A stretch of 64,000 nucleotides of DNA, taken from positions 272,994 to 336,993 of the forward strand of contig CAZKEF010000002.1 of assembly GCA_964551735.1 (NCBI GenBank). Direction: 5' to 3'. The notes below the pieces were generated by a model. That model did not search any database and was not told the DNA's origin. It worked only from the letters and a program-made list of their open reading frames with translations. Positions 24,525-33,116 of the stretch are shown one piece after another (position 1 is the first letter of the stretch; each line of letters begins with the position of its first letter). This stretch comes from DAOUAT01 sp964551735 (GTDB taxonomy: Bacteria; Chloroflexota; Anaerolineae; CG2-30-64-16). A program made the translations under genes and the position numbers.

Positions 24525-26513
24525 ATGCATAGCCTACCGCTCCTGATCAACATCACCATCGCGCTGATCGTCGCGTTCCTGGGCGGCGCACTCGCGCGGC
24601 GGGCTGGCCTGCCCACCATCGTCGGCTACCTGCTGGGCGGCATCGTGATCGGCCCGTTCACCCCCGGCTTCGTGGGCGACATCGAGACGATCCAGCAACT
24701 GGCCGAGTTGGGCGTCATCTTCCTGATGTTCGGCGTAGGGCTCCATTTTTCGTTCCAGGACTTGTGGCGCGTCCGCGATATCGCGGTGCCCGGCGCCCTC
24801 ATCCAGACCGCGCTGGCAACGCTGCTGGGCGTTGGGTTGAGCCAACTCTGGGGCTGGACGCTCCCCGCCGGGATCGTGTTAGGGTTAGCTATCTCCGTAG
24901 CCAGCACCGTCGTCCTGCTGCGCGGGCTGATGGATAACTCGCTGCTCAACACTTCGCACGGGCAGGCGGCCGTGGGCTGGCTGGTGATGGAAGACATCTT
25001 TTCGGTGCTCATCCTGGTGCTGATGCCGGCCCTGAAGTTTGAGTCAGGCGCGTTCAATTGGGCCTCGCTGGCGATCACCCTGCTCAAAGCCGCAGGGTTC
25101 GTGGCGGTCATGTTCTTCGCTGGGGTGCGCGCCATCCCCTGGCTGCTGGAGCACATTGCGCACACCCGGTCGCGGGAGTTGTTCATCCTGGCGATCCTGG
25201 CGATCACCCTGGGGACCGCGCTGGGGGCTTCGGAGTTGTTCGGGGTCTCGTTGGCGCTGGGCGCGTTCGTGGCCGGGGCCATCATCAGCCAGTCCCGCCT
25301 GAGCCACCAGGTGGGCGCGGACATGCTCGCGTTCCGGGAAACGTTCTCCGTGCTGTTCTTCGTCTCGGTGGGCATGTTGGTGAACCCCCGCTTCCTGTGG
25401 GAGAACCTGGGCCAGGTCGCTTCCCTGACCGCCCTGGTGGTGCTGGGCAAGCTCACCATCGTGATCCTGCTGGGGCTGCTGTTCCCGCGGCCGGCGCGCA
25501 CGTTCCTGATCGTGGCGGTAGGCCTCAGCCAGGTGGGCGAGTTCTCCTTCATCATCGGCCAGGGCGGCGTCGCGTTGGACCTGCTGAGCGCCAGCCAGTA
25601 CTCCCTGATCCTGGCGGCCTCGCTGATCTCGATCACCCTCAACCCCTTCATGTACCGGCTGCTCCCCGTGCTGGAAAAGACGCTCAGGCGCGTGCCGGGC
25701 TTCTGGAAAAAGCTGGAAGCGAACAAACCGCTGCCCGAGCTGGACGAAGAGCAGTTGCACGATCACGTGGTCATCATCGGCTATGGCCGGATCGGGGTGC
25801 ACCTGGTGCAGGTGCTGAGGACCCTCCACGTCCCGCAGTTGGTCATCGAAGCGGATGTGGAACGGGTTGAGGCGCTCAACGAGCAGCACATTGCCACCCT
25901 GTACGGCGACGCGGCCAATTCCGAAGTCATCACCCACGCCGGGCTGGACCACGCGCGGGCGCTGGTGGTGACGGTGCCCCAGGAGACCACCGCGCTGATG
26001 ATCGTGGCCGCGGCCAAAAGCCTGAACCCCCATCTGCCCATCATCGTCCGGGCAGCGTCAGCCGAAGGGGTGCATCACCTGTTCAAGTTGGGCGCGCGGG
26101 ATGTGGTCCACCCGGAGTTAGAAGGGGGCCTGGAAATGGTGCACGACACGCTGTTGCAGCTCGGCTATCCCTTGCGCGAGGTCAACGCCTACGCCGAGGC
26201 GGTCCGCCGGGATGCCTATGATGTCGAGACCCTCTCCAGCGCCGAGCACCGCACCCTGCGCGATCTGCTGATCGCCACCGATAGCATCGAAATCACCTGG
26301 CTGGACCTGGGACCCCATAGTCCGGTGATCGGTCGAACGCTGCGGGACTCCGACATCCGTGCCTGCACGGGCGCATCAGTAGTTGCAGTGATCCATGATG
26401 GCCGGCTGGTCGCCAATCCCAAGTCTTCGCAAGTATTTCAAACGGGGGATCGCATCGGCCTGATCGGCGAGAAAGACCATGTTGAAGCCGCGAGAAGCTG
26501 GTTAGCGGGCTGA
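24525..26513 (+). CDS. CPA2-family cation:proton antiporter with TrkA-N and TrkA-C domains (KefB/C type)
   Basis: 662 residues; ATG 24525 follows GGAG. About twelve membrane helices (1-380) include GYLLGGIVIGPFTPGF and LFFVSVGML, characteristic of the KefB/KefC/RosB group. A Rossmann TrkA-N domain (about 415-530) begins DHVVIIGYGRIGVHLVQVL. A TrkA-C domain (about 575-660) ends the protein. It should exchange K+ or Na+ for protons under nucleotide control. The next gene is a K+ channel with the same regulatory domains, so the two may jointly manage potassium. Confidence 0.9.
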   Translation: MHSLPLLINITIALIVAFLGGALARRAGLPTIVGYLLGGIVIGPFTPGFVGDIETIQQLAELGVIFLMFGVGLHFSFQDLWRVRDIAVPGALIQTALATLLGVGLSQLWGWTLPAGIVLGLAISVASTVVLLRGLMDNSLLNTSHGQAAVGWLVMEDIFSVLILVLMPALKFESGAFNWASLAITLLKAAGFVAVMFFAGVRAIPWLLEHIAHTRSRELFILAILAITLGTALGASELFGVSLALGAFVAGAIISQSRLSHQVGADMLAFRETFSVLFFVSVGMLVNPRFLWENLGQVASLTALVVLGKLTIVILLGLLFPRPARTFLIVAVGLSQVGEFSFIIGQGGVALDLLSASQYSLILAASLISITLNPFMYRLLPVLEKTLRRVPGFWKKLEANKPLPELDEEQLHDHVVIIGYGRIGVHLVQVLRTLHVPQLVIEADVERVEALNEQHIATLYGDAANSEVITHAGLDHARALVVTVPQETTALMIVAAAKSLNPHLPIIVRAASAEGVHHLFKLGARDVVHPELEGGLEMVHDTLLQLGYPLREVNAYAEAVRRDAYDVETLSSAEHRTLRDLLIATDSIEITWLDLGPHSPVIGRTLRDSDIRACTGASVVAVIHDGRLVANPKSSQVFQTGDRIGLIGEKDHVEAARSWLAG

Positions 26514-26720
26514 AAGAACCGTCCCAATGTCACGGCTTTGCCGTGAGCGGGTCTACAGCTCAAAATCAGTTGCGGCAAACATCCAGCGAAGCATCTTGGT
26601 CTGAGACTCTTCGCTGGCGTTGAGCCGTCAACAGCGTTGAGTCGCTAACCCGCTCAGTGACAGGTGAATCCATCTTCAGGACCAGAGCCGATAACTAAAA
26701 CCGAAAGCGTTCGATACCAT
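26514..26720. other. spacer with dispersed repeat copy
   Basis: The stretch contains CACGGCTTTGCCGTG, a small hairpin, and a copy of the TTCGCTGG...CGCTCAG element with the hairpin-like GTTGAGCCGTCAACAGCGTT. No gene is seen. Confidence 0.35.
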
Positions 26721-28421
26721 ATGAAAACCTTAGTTCCCCACCTATTCCACTTGCTCAAACACCGGCCCACCCGGATCAAAGTAGCCAGCCTGTTGCGCTT
26801 CCTGGCCGGCCTTGCCGCGCTGATCACGCTCTACAGCATCGTGTTTCATTTCATCATGGCGTGGGAAGGCCGCCAGCACAGCTGGATCACCGGCTTCTAC
26901 TGGACCCTGACCGTGATGTCCACGCTGGGGTTCGGCGATATCACGTTCGCTTCGGACCTGGGCCGCATCTTCTCCAGCATTGTGCTGCTCAGCGGCATCG
27001 TGATGCTGCTGGTGGTCTTCCCGTTCACCTTCATCGAGTTCTTCTACGCGCCCTGGATGCGGGCACAGGAGGAGGCTCGCGCGCCCAATCGTCTGCCCGC
27101 CGACACGCGCAGCCACGTCATCCTGACGGCCAACGACGCGGTGGGCAACGCGCTGATCGAGCGCCTGGTGAAGTACCAGTATCCCTACGTGCTGCTGGTT
27201 CCTAACCTGGACGACGCGCTGCGGCTCTACGAGATGGGGTACAAGGTGCTGGTGGGCGACCTGGACAACCCGGAAACATACCGCCGGGCGCGGGCCGAAT
27301 CGGCGCGGCTGGTGGTGGTCTCGGCCCCCAACGACCGCGTCAACACCAACGTCGTATTCACCGTGCGGGAGGCCACCGAGGCGCCCCCTATCTTCGCGAC
27401 TGCCAGCCAAAAGGCATCGGTGGACATTCTAGAGTTGGCCGGGGCAAACTACGTGCTGGAGCTATCAGAAATGCTCGGCCAGGCGCTGGCCCGCCGGGTG
27501 TCGGGCGGCGACTCGCTGGCGCACGTGATCGGGGAGTTCAACGGGCTGCACATCGCGGAAGCGACGGTGAACAACACCGACCTGGTGGGCAAGACCCTGC
27601 GCGAGGCGGAGCTGCGCCAGCGGATCGGTGTGAACGTGTTAGGCGCGTGGGAGCGGGGGCAGTTTGTGATCGCCGCGCCCGATACGTGCATGCACACGGG
27701 CACGGTGCTGGTGATGGCCGGCGACCAGGCGGCGCTGGACCGCTACAACGAGATCCAGCAAAACCAGCCGATTTCGACCGCGCCGGTGCTGATCATCGGC
27801 GGCGGCCGGGTGGGCAGCGCGGCCGCGCGGGCTCTGACCGCACGCGGCCTGGATTATCGCATCATCGAAATGCAGCCCGAACGCATCCGGGACAGCGACA
27901 AGTGGGTGCTGGGCGACGCCGCCGATCTGGTGGTGTTGGAGCGAGCCGGCATCCGCACGGCGCCGGCTTTGCTGGTCACGACGCATGACGACGATACCAA
28001 CATCTATCTGACCATCTACTGCCGACGGCTGCGGCCGGGTGTCCAGATCATCAGCCGGGCGCGGCTGGAACGCAACGTGGAGACGCTGCACCGGGCCGGC
28101 GCGGACTTCGTGCTGTCGTACGCCTCCATGGGCGCCAACACCATCCTGAACTTCATGCACCGCAGCACGGTCCTGATGGCGGCCGAGGGGCTGGATATCT
28201 TCAAGGTGCGCGTGCCGGGCTCGCTGGCCGGCCGCACCTTGGCCGAGATTGACCTGCCAGCCCATACCGGCTGCACGGTGATCGCGCTCTACTCGGGCGG
28301 CGAGATGAGCACCAACCCACCCGCCGATGCCCCCCTCCCCGCCGACGCAGACCTGGTGCTCATCGGCCGGGATGAAGCCGAGGACCGCTTCCTCGCGCGG
28401 TATGGGGGGGAGATCGCGTAG
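26721..28421 (+). CDS. two-TM potassium channel with two RCK (TrkA-N/TrkA-C) modules
   Basis: 566 residues from ATG 26721; GTG 26664 would add 19 residues and cannot be excluded. Two membrane helices (about 24-44 and 83-108) flank a pore loop with the selectivity filter TLGFGD (68-73). Two Rossmann RCK domains follow, starting SHVILTANDAVGNALIERL and APVLIIGGGRVGSAAARAL, each with a TrkA-C-like domain behind it. One chain thus supplies both halves of the gating ring, as in MthK/GsuK-like channels with double RCK. It probably gates K+ flux in response to a nucleotide or ion. Confidence 0.9.
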   Translation: MKTLVPHLFHLLKHRPTRIKVASLLRFLAGLAALITLYSIVFHFIMAWEGRQHSWITGFYWTLTVMSTLGFGDITFASDLGRIFSSIVLLSGIVMLLVVFPFTFIEFFYAPWMRAQEEARAPNRLPADTRSHVILTANDAVGNALIERLVKYQYPYVLLVPNLDDALRLYEMGYKVLVGDLDNPETYRRARAESARLVVVSAPNDRVNTNVVFTVREATEAPPIFATASQKASVDILELAGANYVLELSEMLGQALARRVSGGDSLAHVIGEFNGLHIAEATVNNTDLVGKTLREAELRQRIGVNVLGAWERGQFVIAAPDTCMHTGTVLVMAGDQAALDRYNEIQQNQPISTAPVLIIGGGRVGSAAARALTARGLDYRIIEMQPERIRDSDKWVLGDAADLVVLERAGIRTAPALLVTTHDDDTNIYLTIYCRRLRPGVQIISRARLERNVETLHRAGADFVLSYASMGANTILNFMHRSTVLMAAEGLDIFKVRVPGSLAGRTLAEIDLPAHTGCTVIALYSGGEMSTNPPADAPLPADADLVLIGRDEAEDRFLARYGGEIA

Positions 28422-28427
28422 GGGCCT

Positions 28428-28791
28428 GGCGATCAAGGTCACGGCTACCTTTGCGAAGTCCACCTGCGTGGACTAGGCAGCAGTCGGCGCCGGCCGACTT
28501 GGCAATGGTTGCCGCGGTTTCAACCGCCGGGTACAGCCAGGTACAGATTAGCCCGGCGACCAAGGTCACGGCTACCTTTGCGAAGTCCACCTGCGTGGAC
28601 TAGGCGGCAGTCGGCGCCGGCCGACTTGGCAATGGTTGCCGCGGTTTCAACCGCCGGGTACAGCCAGGTACAGATTAGCCCGGCGACCAAGGTCACGGCT
28701 ACCTTTGCGAAGTCCACCTGCGTGGACTAGGCGGCAGTCGGCGCCGGCCAACTTCGCAATGGTTGCCGCGGTTTCAACCGCCGGGTACAGC
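28428..28791. repeat. 127-bp tandem repeat, about 2.9 copies
   Basis: Copies start at 28428, 28555 and 28682 with an exact 127-bp period and few substitutions. Each unit contains three hairpins: AGTCCAC-CTGC-GTGGACT (the CTGCGTGG type), GTCGGC-GCCG-GCCGAC and GGTTG-CCGCGGTTT-CAACC. The array lies between the converging K+ channel and ABC exporter genes. The third copy supplies the last codons and stop of the exporter gene. There are no spacers, so it is not a CRISPR array. Confidence 0.9.
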
Positions 28792-30831
28792 TTGCTCCCG
28801 TCCCGGCCGGAACTGCGTCTCATACAAACCCGCGTACAACCCGCCGCGGGCCAGCAGCTCGGCGTGGGTGCCCTGCTCCACCAGCCGGCCCTGATCCAAC
28901 ACCAGGATCACATCCGCCGCCAGGATGGTGCTCAGCCGGTGCGCGATCACCAGGCTGGTGCGGCCCTGCATGATGCGCTCCAACGCCTGCTGGATCAGCG
29001 CCTCGGACTGGCTGTCCAGCGACGAGGTGGCCTCATCCAACACCAAGATGCGCGGGTCCTTCAGGATGACACGGGCAATCGCCACGCGCTGCTTCTCGCC
29101 GCCGGAGAGGCGATAGCCGCGGTTGCCGACCACGGTGTCGTAGCCGTCGGGCAGGCCCGCGACGAAGTCGTGGATGTTGGCTGCCCGGCACGCTTCGATC
29201 ATCTCAGCCTCGGTCGCGTCCGGCCGGGCATAGAGCAGGTTGGCCCGGATGGTGTCGTTGAACAGGTAAGTCTCCTGCGTCACCATCCCGATCTGCCCGG
29301 CCAGGGTGTCCAGCGCCAGGTCGCGCAGGTCGCGGTCGTCAATGGTGATCGCCCCCTCGGTCGGGTCGTACAGCCGCGGCAGCAGGTACGTCACTGTGGT
29401 CTTGCCAGCGCCGCTGGGGCCCACCAGCGCGGCCAACTGCCCCGGCCGCACCTCGAAGCTGACGTCCCGCAGCGCCCAACGAGGCTGGAAGCTGGAAACT
29501 GGTGGCTGGAAGCTGAAAGCTGGAAGCTGGTCGCCCTCGTTCCCCTGCTCCCCGCCCCCCGACGCCTGACCCCTGACATCTGTCCCCTGTCCCCTGCCCC
29601 CTGCCCCCTGAAGCCTGCCTTCTTCCTGCGACAGCGGCACGCTCAGCCCCTGCCCGCGGCGGCTGTAACGGGTCACTTCGGCCAGGCTGGCCGCGGCCGC
29701 GGCGGGCGCGTCCTCACCCGGCTTGTAGGAGAACGACACGCCGGAAAAACGCACATGACCTTGCACTGCATCCAGCCTCACCGCATCCGGCCGCTCCTGG
29801 ATCTCCACCGGCAGGTCCAGCACCTCGAAGACGCGCTCGAAGCTCACCAGCGAGGTCGCCAGATCCATGCGCGCGTTAGTGAGCGCAGATAGCGGGCCGT
29901 AAAGCCGCCCCAGGTAGGCCGTAAACGCCACGATGGTGCCGATGGTGAAGCCGGCATCTTCCAGCACCAGCCAGCCGCCGAACCAGAACACCACCACCGT
30001 GCCCACCGCGCTGATCAGGCTGACCGTGAGCATGAACCAGCGCATCATGAACGCCTGACGCACCCCGGCATCCCGCACCCGCTGCGCCCGGTTGCGGAAC
30101 CGCCCCACCTCCGCCATCGCGCGGCCGAACAGCTTCACCAACAGCGCGCCGCTGACGTTGAGCGTCTCGTCCATCATGGCGTTCATCTCGGCGTTCAGCG
30201 TCATCTGCTCGCGCACCACCTTGCGCAGGCGGTTGCCCAGCAGCCGGGCCGGGATCAGGAACAGCGGCAGCACCGCAATCGCCATCAGCGTCAGGCGCCA
30301 CTCCAGCCGCAGCATGATCGCCAGCGCGCTGAGCAACGTGACGGTGTTGGTGAACAGGTCAACGATGGTGCCGCTCACAGCCCGTTGCGCGCCCTGCACG
30401 TCGCTGTTGAGCCGCGACATCAGTTCGCCGGTCTTGGTGTTGGTGAAGAAACGCAGCGACATGCGGTGCAGGTGGTTGAAGAGCGCGGTGCGCAGGTCGC
30501 AGATCACCCCTTCACCCACCGAGGCGCTCAGGTAACGCTGGACAACCCCCAACAGGCCGCTGATCAGCGGCACGGCCAACATGCCCAGCGCCAGCAGCGT
30601 CAAGCGGCGCATATCCCGGTCGGGCAAGGCATGGTCAATCAGGTCGCGCGTCAGCAGCGGCGGCGCCAGGCCCAACAGCGTCGTCACCAGGATCAGGCCC
30701 AGCATCCCGGCGATCATCCCCGCGTAGGGCCGGCTGTACGCGGCCGCGCGACGGATCAGCGCCCAGCTCAACGCCGGGCGGTCCTGCTCCTCGTCGTAGC
30801 GGATAAACGTCCGCCAACCACCATCCTGCAT
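28774..30831 (-). CDS. ABC exporter half-transporter with a low-complexity insertion in the ATPase domain
   Basis: 685 residues from ATG 30831 (AGAGGAG upstream). The permease (about 25-330) shows FFTNTKTGELMSRLNSDVQG. The ATPase has Walker A GPSGAGKTT near 470, signature RLSGGEKQR and Walker B ILVLDEATSSLD. Between the A-loop strand (FSGVSFSYKPGED) and WALRDVSFEV, where family members have a few residues, there is an insertion of about 80. It includes QEEGRLQGAGGRGQGTD and PAFSFQPPVSSFQP, and its DNA is a low-complexity repeat otherwise seen between genes. Substrate unknown. The C-terminus runs into the 127-bp repeat array. Confidence 0.88.
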   Translation of the reverse strand: MQDGGWRTFIRYDEEQDRPALSWALIRRAAAYSRPYAGMIAGMLGLILVTTLLGLAPPLLTRDLIDHALPDRDMRRLTLLALGMLAVPLISGLLGVVQRYLSASVGEGVICDLRTALFNHLHRMSLRFFTNTKTGELMSRLNSDVQGAQRAVSGTIVDLFTNTVTLLSALAIMLRLEWRLTLMAIAVLPLFLIPARLLGNRLRKVVREQMTLNAEMNAMMDETLNVSGALLVKLFGRAMAEVGRFRNRAQRVRDAGVRQAFMMRWFMLTVSLISAVGTVVVFWFGGWLVLEDAGFTIGTIVAFTAYLGRLYGPLSALTNARMDLATSLVSFERVFEVLDLPVEIQERPDAVRLDAVQGHVRFSGVSFSYKPGEDAPAAAAASLAEVTRYSRRGQGLSVPLSQEEGRLQGAGGRGQGTDVRGQASGGGEQGNEGDQLPAFSFQPPVSSFQPRWALRDVSFEVRPGQLAALVGPSGAGKTTVTYLLPRLYDPTEGAITIDDRDLRDLALDTLAGQIGMVTQETYLFNDTIRANLLYARPDATEAEMIEACRAANIHDFVAGLPDGYDTVVGNRGYRLSGGEKQRVAIARVILKDPRILVLDEATSSLDSQSEALIQQALERIMQGRTSLVIAHRLSTILAADVILVLDQGRLVEQGTHAELLARGGLYAGLYETQFRPGREQAVPGG
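29481..29625. repeat. low-complexity repeat embedded in the ABC exporter gene
   Basis: GAAGCTGGAAACTGG-type units followed by CCCCTGNCCCCTG units lie in frame within the exporter gene (residues about 402-450). The same kinds of units fill intergenic spaces at 51668-51722 and 55203-55272. Confidence 0.75.
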
Positions 30832-30952
30832 AACAGCTACTCCTCTGCTTTGTGCTTGAGCAGACAAACCGACGGCATCATACCTTGTCAGGGGTGTCTC
30901 CGTCAACTGCGTTCAGGGCACCGACGACTTTTCACAAACATGATAAAGGGAC

Positions 30953-30981
30953 TTGTCAGGAATGTGACTTTGGAGTATGAT
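30953..30981 (+). promoter_or_regulatory. promoter of the aminotransferase-serA operon
   Basis: TTGTCA (30953-30958) and TATGAT (30976-30981) are 17 bp apart, about 65 bp ahead of ATG 31046. Confidence 0.55.
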
Positions 30982-31045
30982 AGGCGCAGCACCTCAAATG
31001 GGCATAGGCGCCCAATTATATCACCACCTCGAAGGAGTCGTGGCA

Positions 31046-32113
31046 ATGCACAAGAAGCTGTTCATCCCCGGCCCAACCGAAGTGCGGGACGAGATCCTGC
31101 AGGCCATGGCCACCCCCATGATCGGCCACCGCACCACTGCTTACGCCGATCTGCATAAGTCCGTCGAAGAGAAAGTAGCAAAGCTCCTGGGACACGAAGG
31201 CCGGGTCTTCCTGTTCACATCCGCTTCCACGGGTGTGATGGAAGGCGCAGTGCGCAACTGTGTCGGCAAGAAGGTGCTGCACACCCTCAACGGCGAGTTC
31301 TCGCGGCGCTGGTTCGAGATCTCGAAAGCCAACGGTATTCCCAATGAGACCGTCGAGGTCGAGCCCGGCAAAGCCATCACCCCGGATATCGTGGACGCCA
31401 AGTTGGCCGAAGGCGGGTTCGACACGCTGTGTCTCACCTACAACGAAACTTCCACCGGCATCCTGAGCCCGGTGCCCGAGGTCGCGAAGATGGTCCGGGA
31501 AAAATATCCCGATGTGCTGATCCTGGTGGACGCGGTGAGCTGCATGGCCGGCACTCCCATCAACTTTGATGACTGGGGCCTGGATGTCTGCCTGGCCGGC
31601 GTGCAGAAGTGCTTTGCGCTGCCGCCGGGCTTCACCGTGTGCGCGGTCAGCCAGCGCGCCATGGAGCGCGCCAAGACGGTGCCCAATCGCGGCTACTACT
31701 TCGACTTCATCGAAAACGAGAAGCACGCGGCCAAGTTCAACACCCCGGCCACCCCAGCCATCAGCTTCCTCTACGCGCTGGGCAAGCAGATGGACGCCAT
31801 GTTCGCGGAGGGGCTGGAGAACCGCTACGCCCGCCACCTGGCCATGGCCGAACACTGCCGGGCCTGGGGCAAGAAGCACTTCGCGCTCTACGGCGAGGAG
31901 CAGTATCTCTCGCCCACCATCACCCACATCACCAACACCACCGGCTTCGACTTCAAAGCGTTGAGCAAGGAGCTGGGGCAGCGCGGCGCACAGATCTCGG
32001 ACGGCTACGGCCCGTTCAAGGGCAAGACCTTCCGCCTGGGCCACATGGGCGACCTGACACTGGCCGACATGCAATGGCTGACCGCACAGATTGATGATAT
32101 TTTGGGGCTATAA
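31046..32113 (+). CDS. class V PLP aminotransferase (serine/alanine-glyoxylate or phosphoserine type)
   Basis: 355 residues; ATG 31046 follows GAAGGAG at a spacing of 8. The N-terminus KKLFIPGPTEVRDEILQAM and the PLP-lysine region DVCLAGVQKCFALPPG are typical of the serine-pyruvate/alanine-glyoxylate aminotransferase branch of class V. SerA follows two bases after the stop, and a DUF1015 gene comes next, an arrangement seen in serine biosynthesis operons of clostridia and relatives. The likely role is therefore phosphoserine aminotransferase, converting 3-phosphohydroxypyruvate to phosphoserine. Homology alone would also allow serine-glyoxylate aminotransferase activity. Confidence 0.85.
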   Translation: MHKKLFIPGPTEVRDEILQAMATPMIGHRTTAYADLHKSVEEKVAKLLGHEGRVFLFTSASTGVMEGAVRNCVGKKVLHTLNGEFSRRWFEISKANGIPNETVEVEPGKAITPDIVDAKLAEGGFDTLCLTYNETSTGILSPVPEVAKMVREKYPDVLILVDAVSCMAGTPINFDDWGLDVCLAGVQKCFALPPGFTVCAVSQRAMERAKTVPNRGYYFDFIENEKHAAKFNTPATPAISFLYALGKQMDAMFAEGLENRYARHLAMAEHCRAWGKKHFALYGEEQYLSPTITHITNTTGFDFKALSKELGQRGAQISDGYGPFKGKTFRLGHMGDLTLADMQWLTAQIDDILGL

Positions 32114-32115
32114 AA

Positions 32116-33027
32116 ATGAAAATACTCGTATGCGATTCCATCTCCCCCAAGGCCGTCGAGCGAATGCGCAAGGCATGCATTGAGGTGGATGTCAACGACA
32201 AGATCACGCCGGAAGAGCTGCTCCAGGTCATCGGCGGTTACGATGGCATGGTGGTGCGGAGCCGCACCAAGGTGCGCAAGCCGGTGCTGGACGTGGCCGC
32301 GAACCTGAAGGTCATCGTGCGCGGCGGCGTGGGCGTGGACAACATTGATGTCGCCTACGCGGAAGCCAAGGGCGTCAAGATCATGAACACGCCCGGCGCC
32401 AGCACTCACGCGGTCGCCGAGCTGACTATCGCCTATCTGTTCGCCATGGCTCGCCCCATTGTCCAGGCCACCGCCTCACTGCGCGAGGGCCTATGGGAAA
32501 AGTCCAAGTTCGAGGGCATTGAGCTGGCCGGCAAGGTGCTGGGCATCATCGGTATGGGGCGCATCGGCATGGCCGTGGCGCAGCGCGCTGCGGCCCTGGG
32601 CATGCTGGTGCTGGGCTACGACAGCCGCACTGTGGGCCCGGCGCCCTTCATGCAGATGGTGGAACTGGATGAGTTGTTGGCCAAGTCCGACTTCCTCTCC
32701 CTGCACATCCCGCTGACCGAATCATCGCGCCACATGATCAACGCCGAGTTCATCGCCAAGATGAAGAAGGGCGTGCGCATCGTGGACTGCGCCCGCGGCG
32801 GCGTGATTGACGAGGACGCGCTCTACGACGCCATCGTGTCCGGCCAGGTAGCAGCGGCCGCGCTGGACGTGTTCGAAAACGAGCCGCTGACCGACCGCAA
32901 ACTGTTCGAGCTGCCCCAGGTGATCGGCTCGCCGCACATCGGCGCCGGCACCAAGGAAGCCACCGCCCGCATCGGCGACGAGGTGGCCGATCTGTTGATC
33001 GCGTTCGACAAAGAAGGCTGCCAGTAA
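32116..33027 (+). CDS. serA: D-3-phosphoglycerate dehydrogenase, short form
   Basis: 303 residues. The D-2-hydroxyacid dehydrogenase fold is complete: nucleotide-binding GIIGMGRIGMAVAQRAA, and the catalytic triad Arg in DCARGGVIDEDAL, Glu in LDVFENEPL and His in GSPHIGAGTKEA. It has no C-terminal ACT or ASB regulatory domain, so serine feedback control of the usual kind is absent. It starts 2 bp after the aminotransferase stop, implying translational coupling. It should oxidise 3-phosphoglycerate to 3-phosphohydroxypyruvate, the first step of serine synthesis. Confidence 0.88.
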   Translation: MKILVCDSISPKAVERMRKACIEVDVNDKITPEELLQVIGGYDGMVVRSRTKVRKPVLDVAANLKVIVRGGVGVDNIDVAYAEAKGVKIMNTPGASTHAVAELTIAYLFAMARPIVQATASLREGLWEKSKFEGIELAGKVLGIIGMGRIGMAVAQRAAALGMLVLGYDSRTVGPAPFMQMVELDELLAKSDFLSLHIPLTESSRHMINAEFIAKMKKGVRIVDCARGGVIDEDALYDAIVSGQVAAAALDVFENEPLTDRKLFELPQVIGSPHIGAGTKEATARIGDEVADLLIAFDKEGCQ

Positions 33028-33116
33028 ACGACAGACGACGGACGACCGATGAACGCTATGGACAGGCGTCGTCCGTCAGCCGTCGGCCGTCGGCGCAAAC
33101 AAGGTGTATCGTTGCT

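Noticed and set aside
28428..28791. CRISPR array
   Set aside because: The repeats are 127 bp, directly adjoining and without unique spacers; no cas genes are near.
29481..29625. Frameshift or assembly error in the ABC exporter
   Set aside because: The frame stays open through the insert and both flanks keep all family motifs, so an in-frame low-complexity insertion is simpler.
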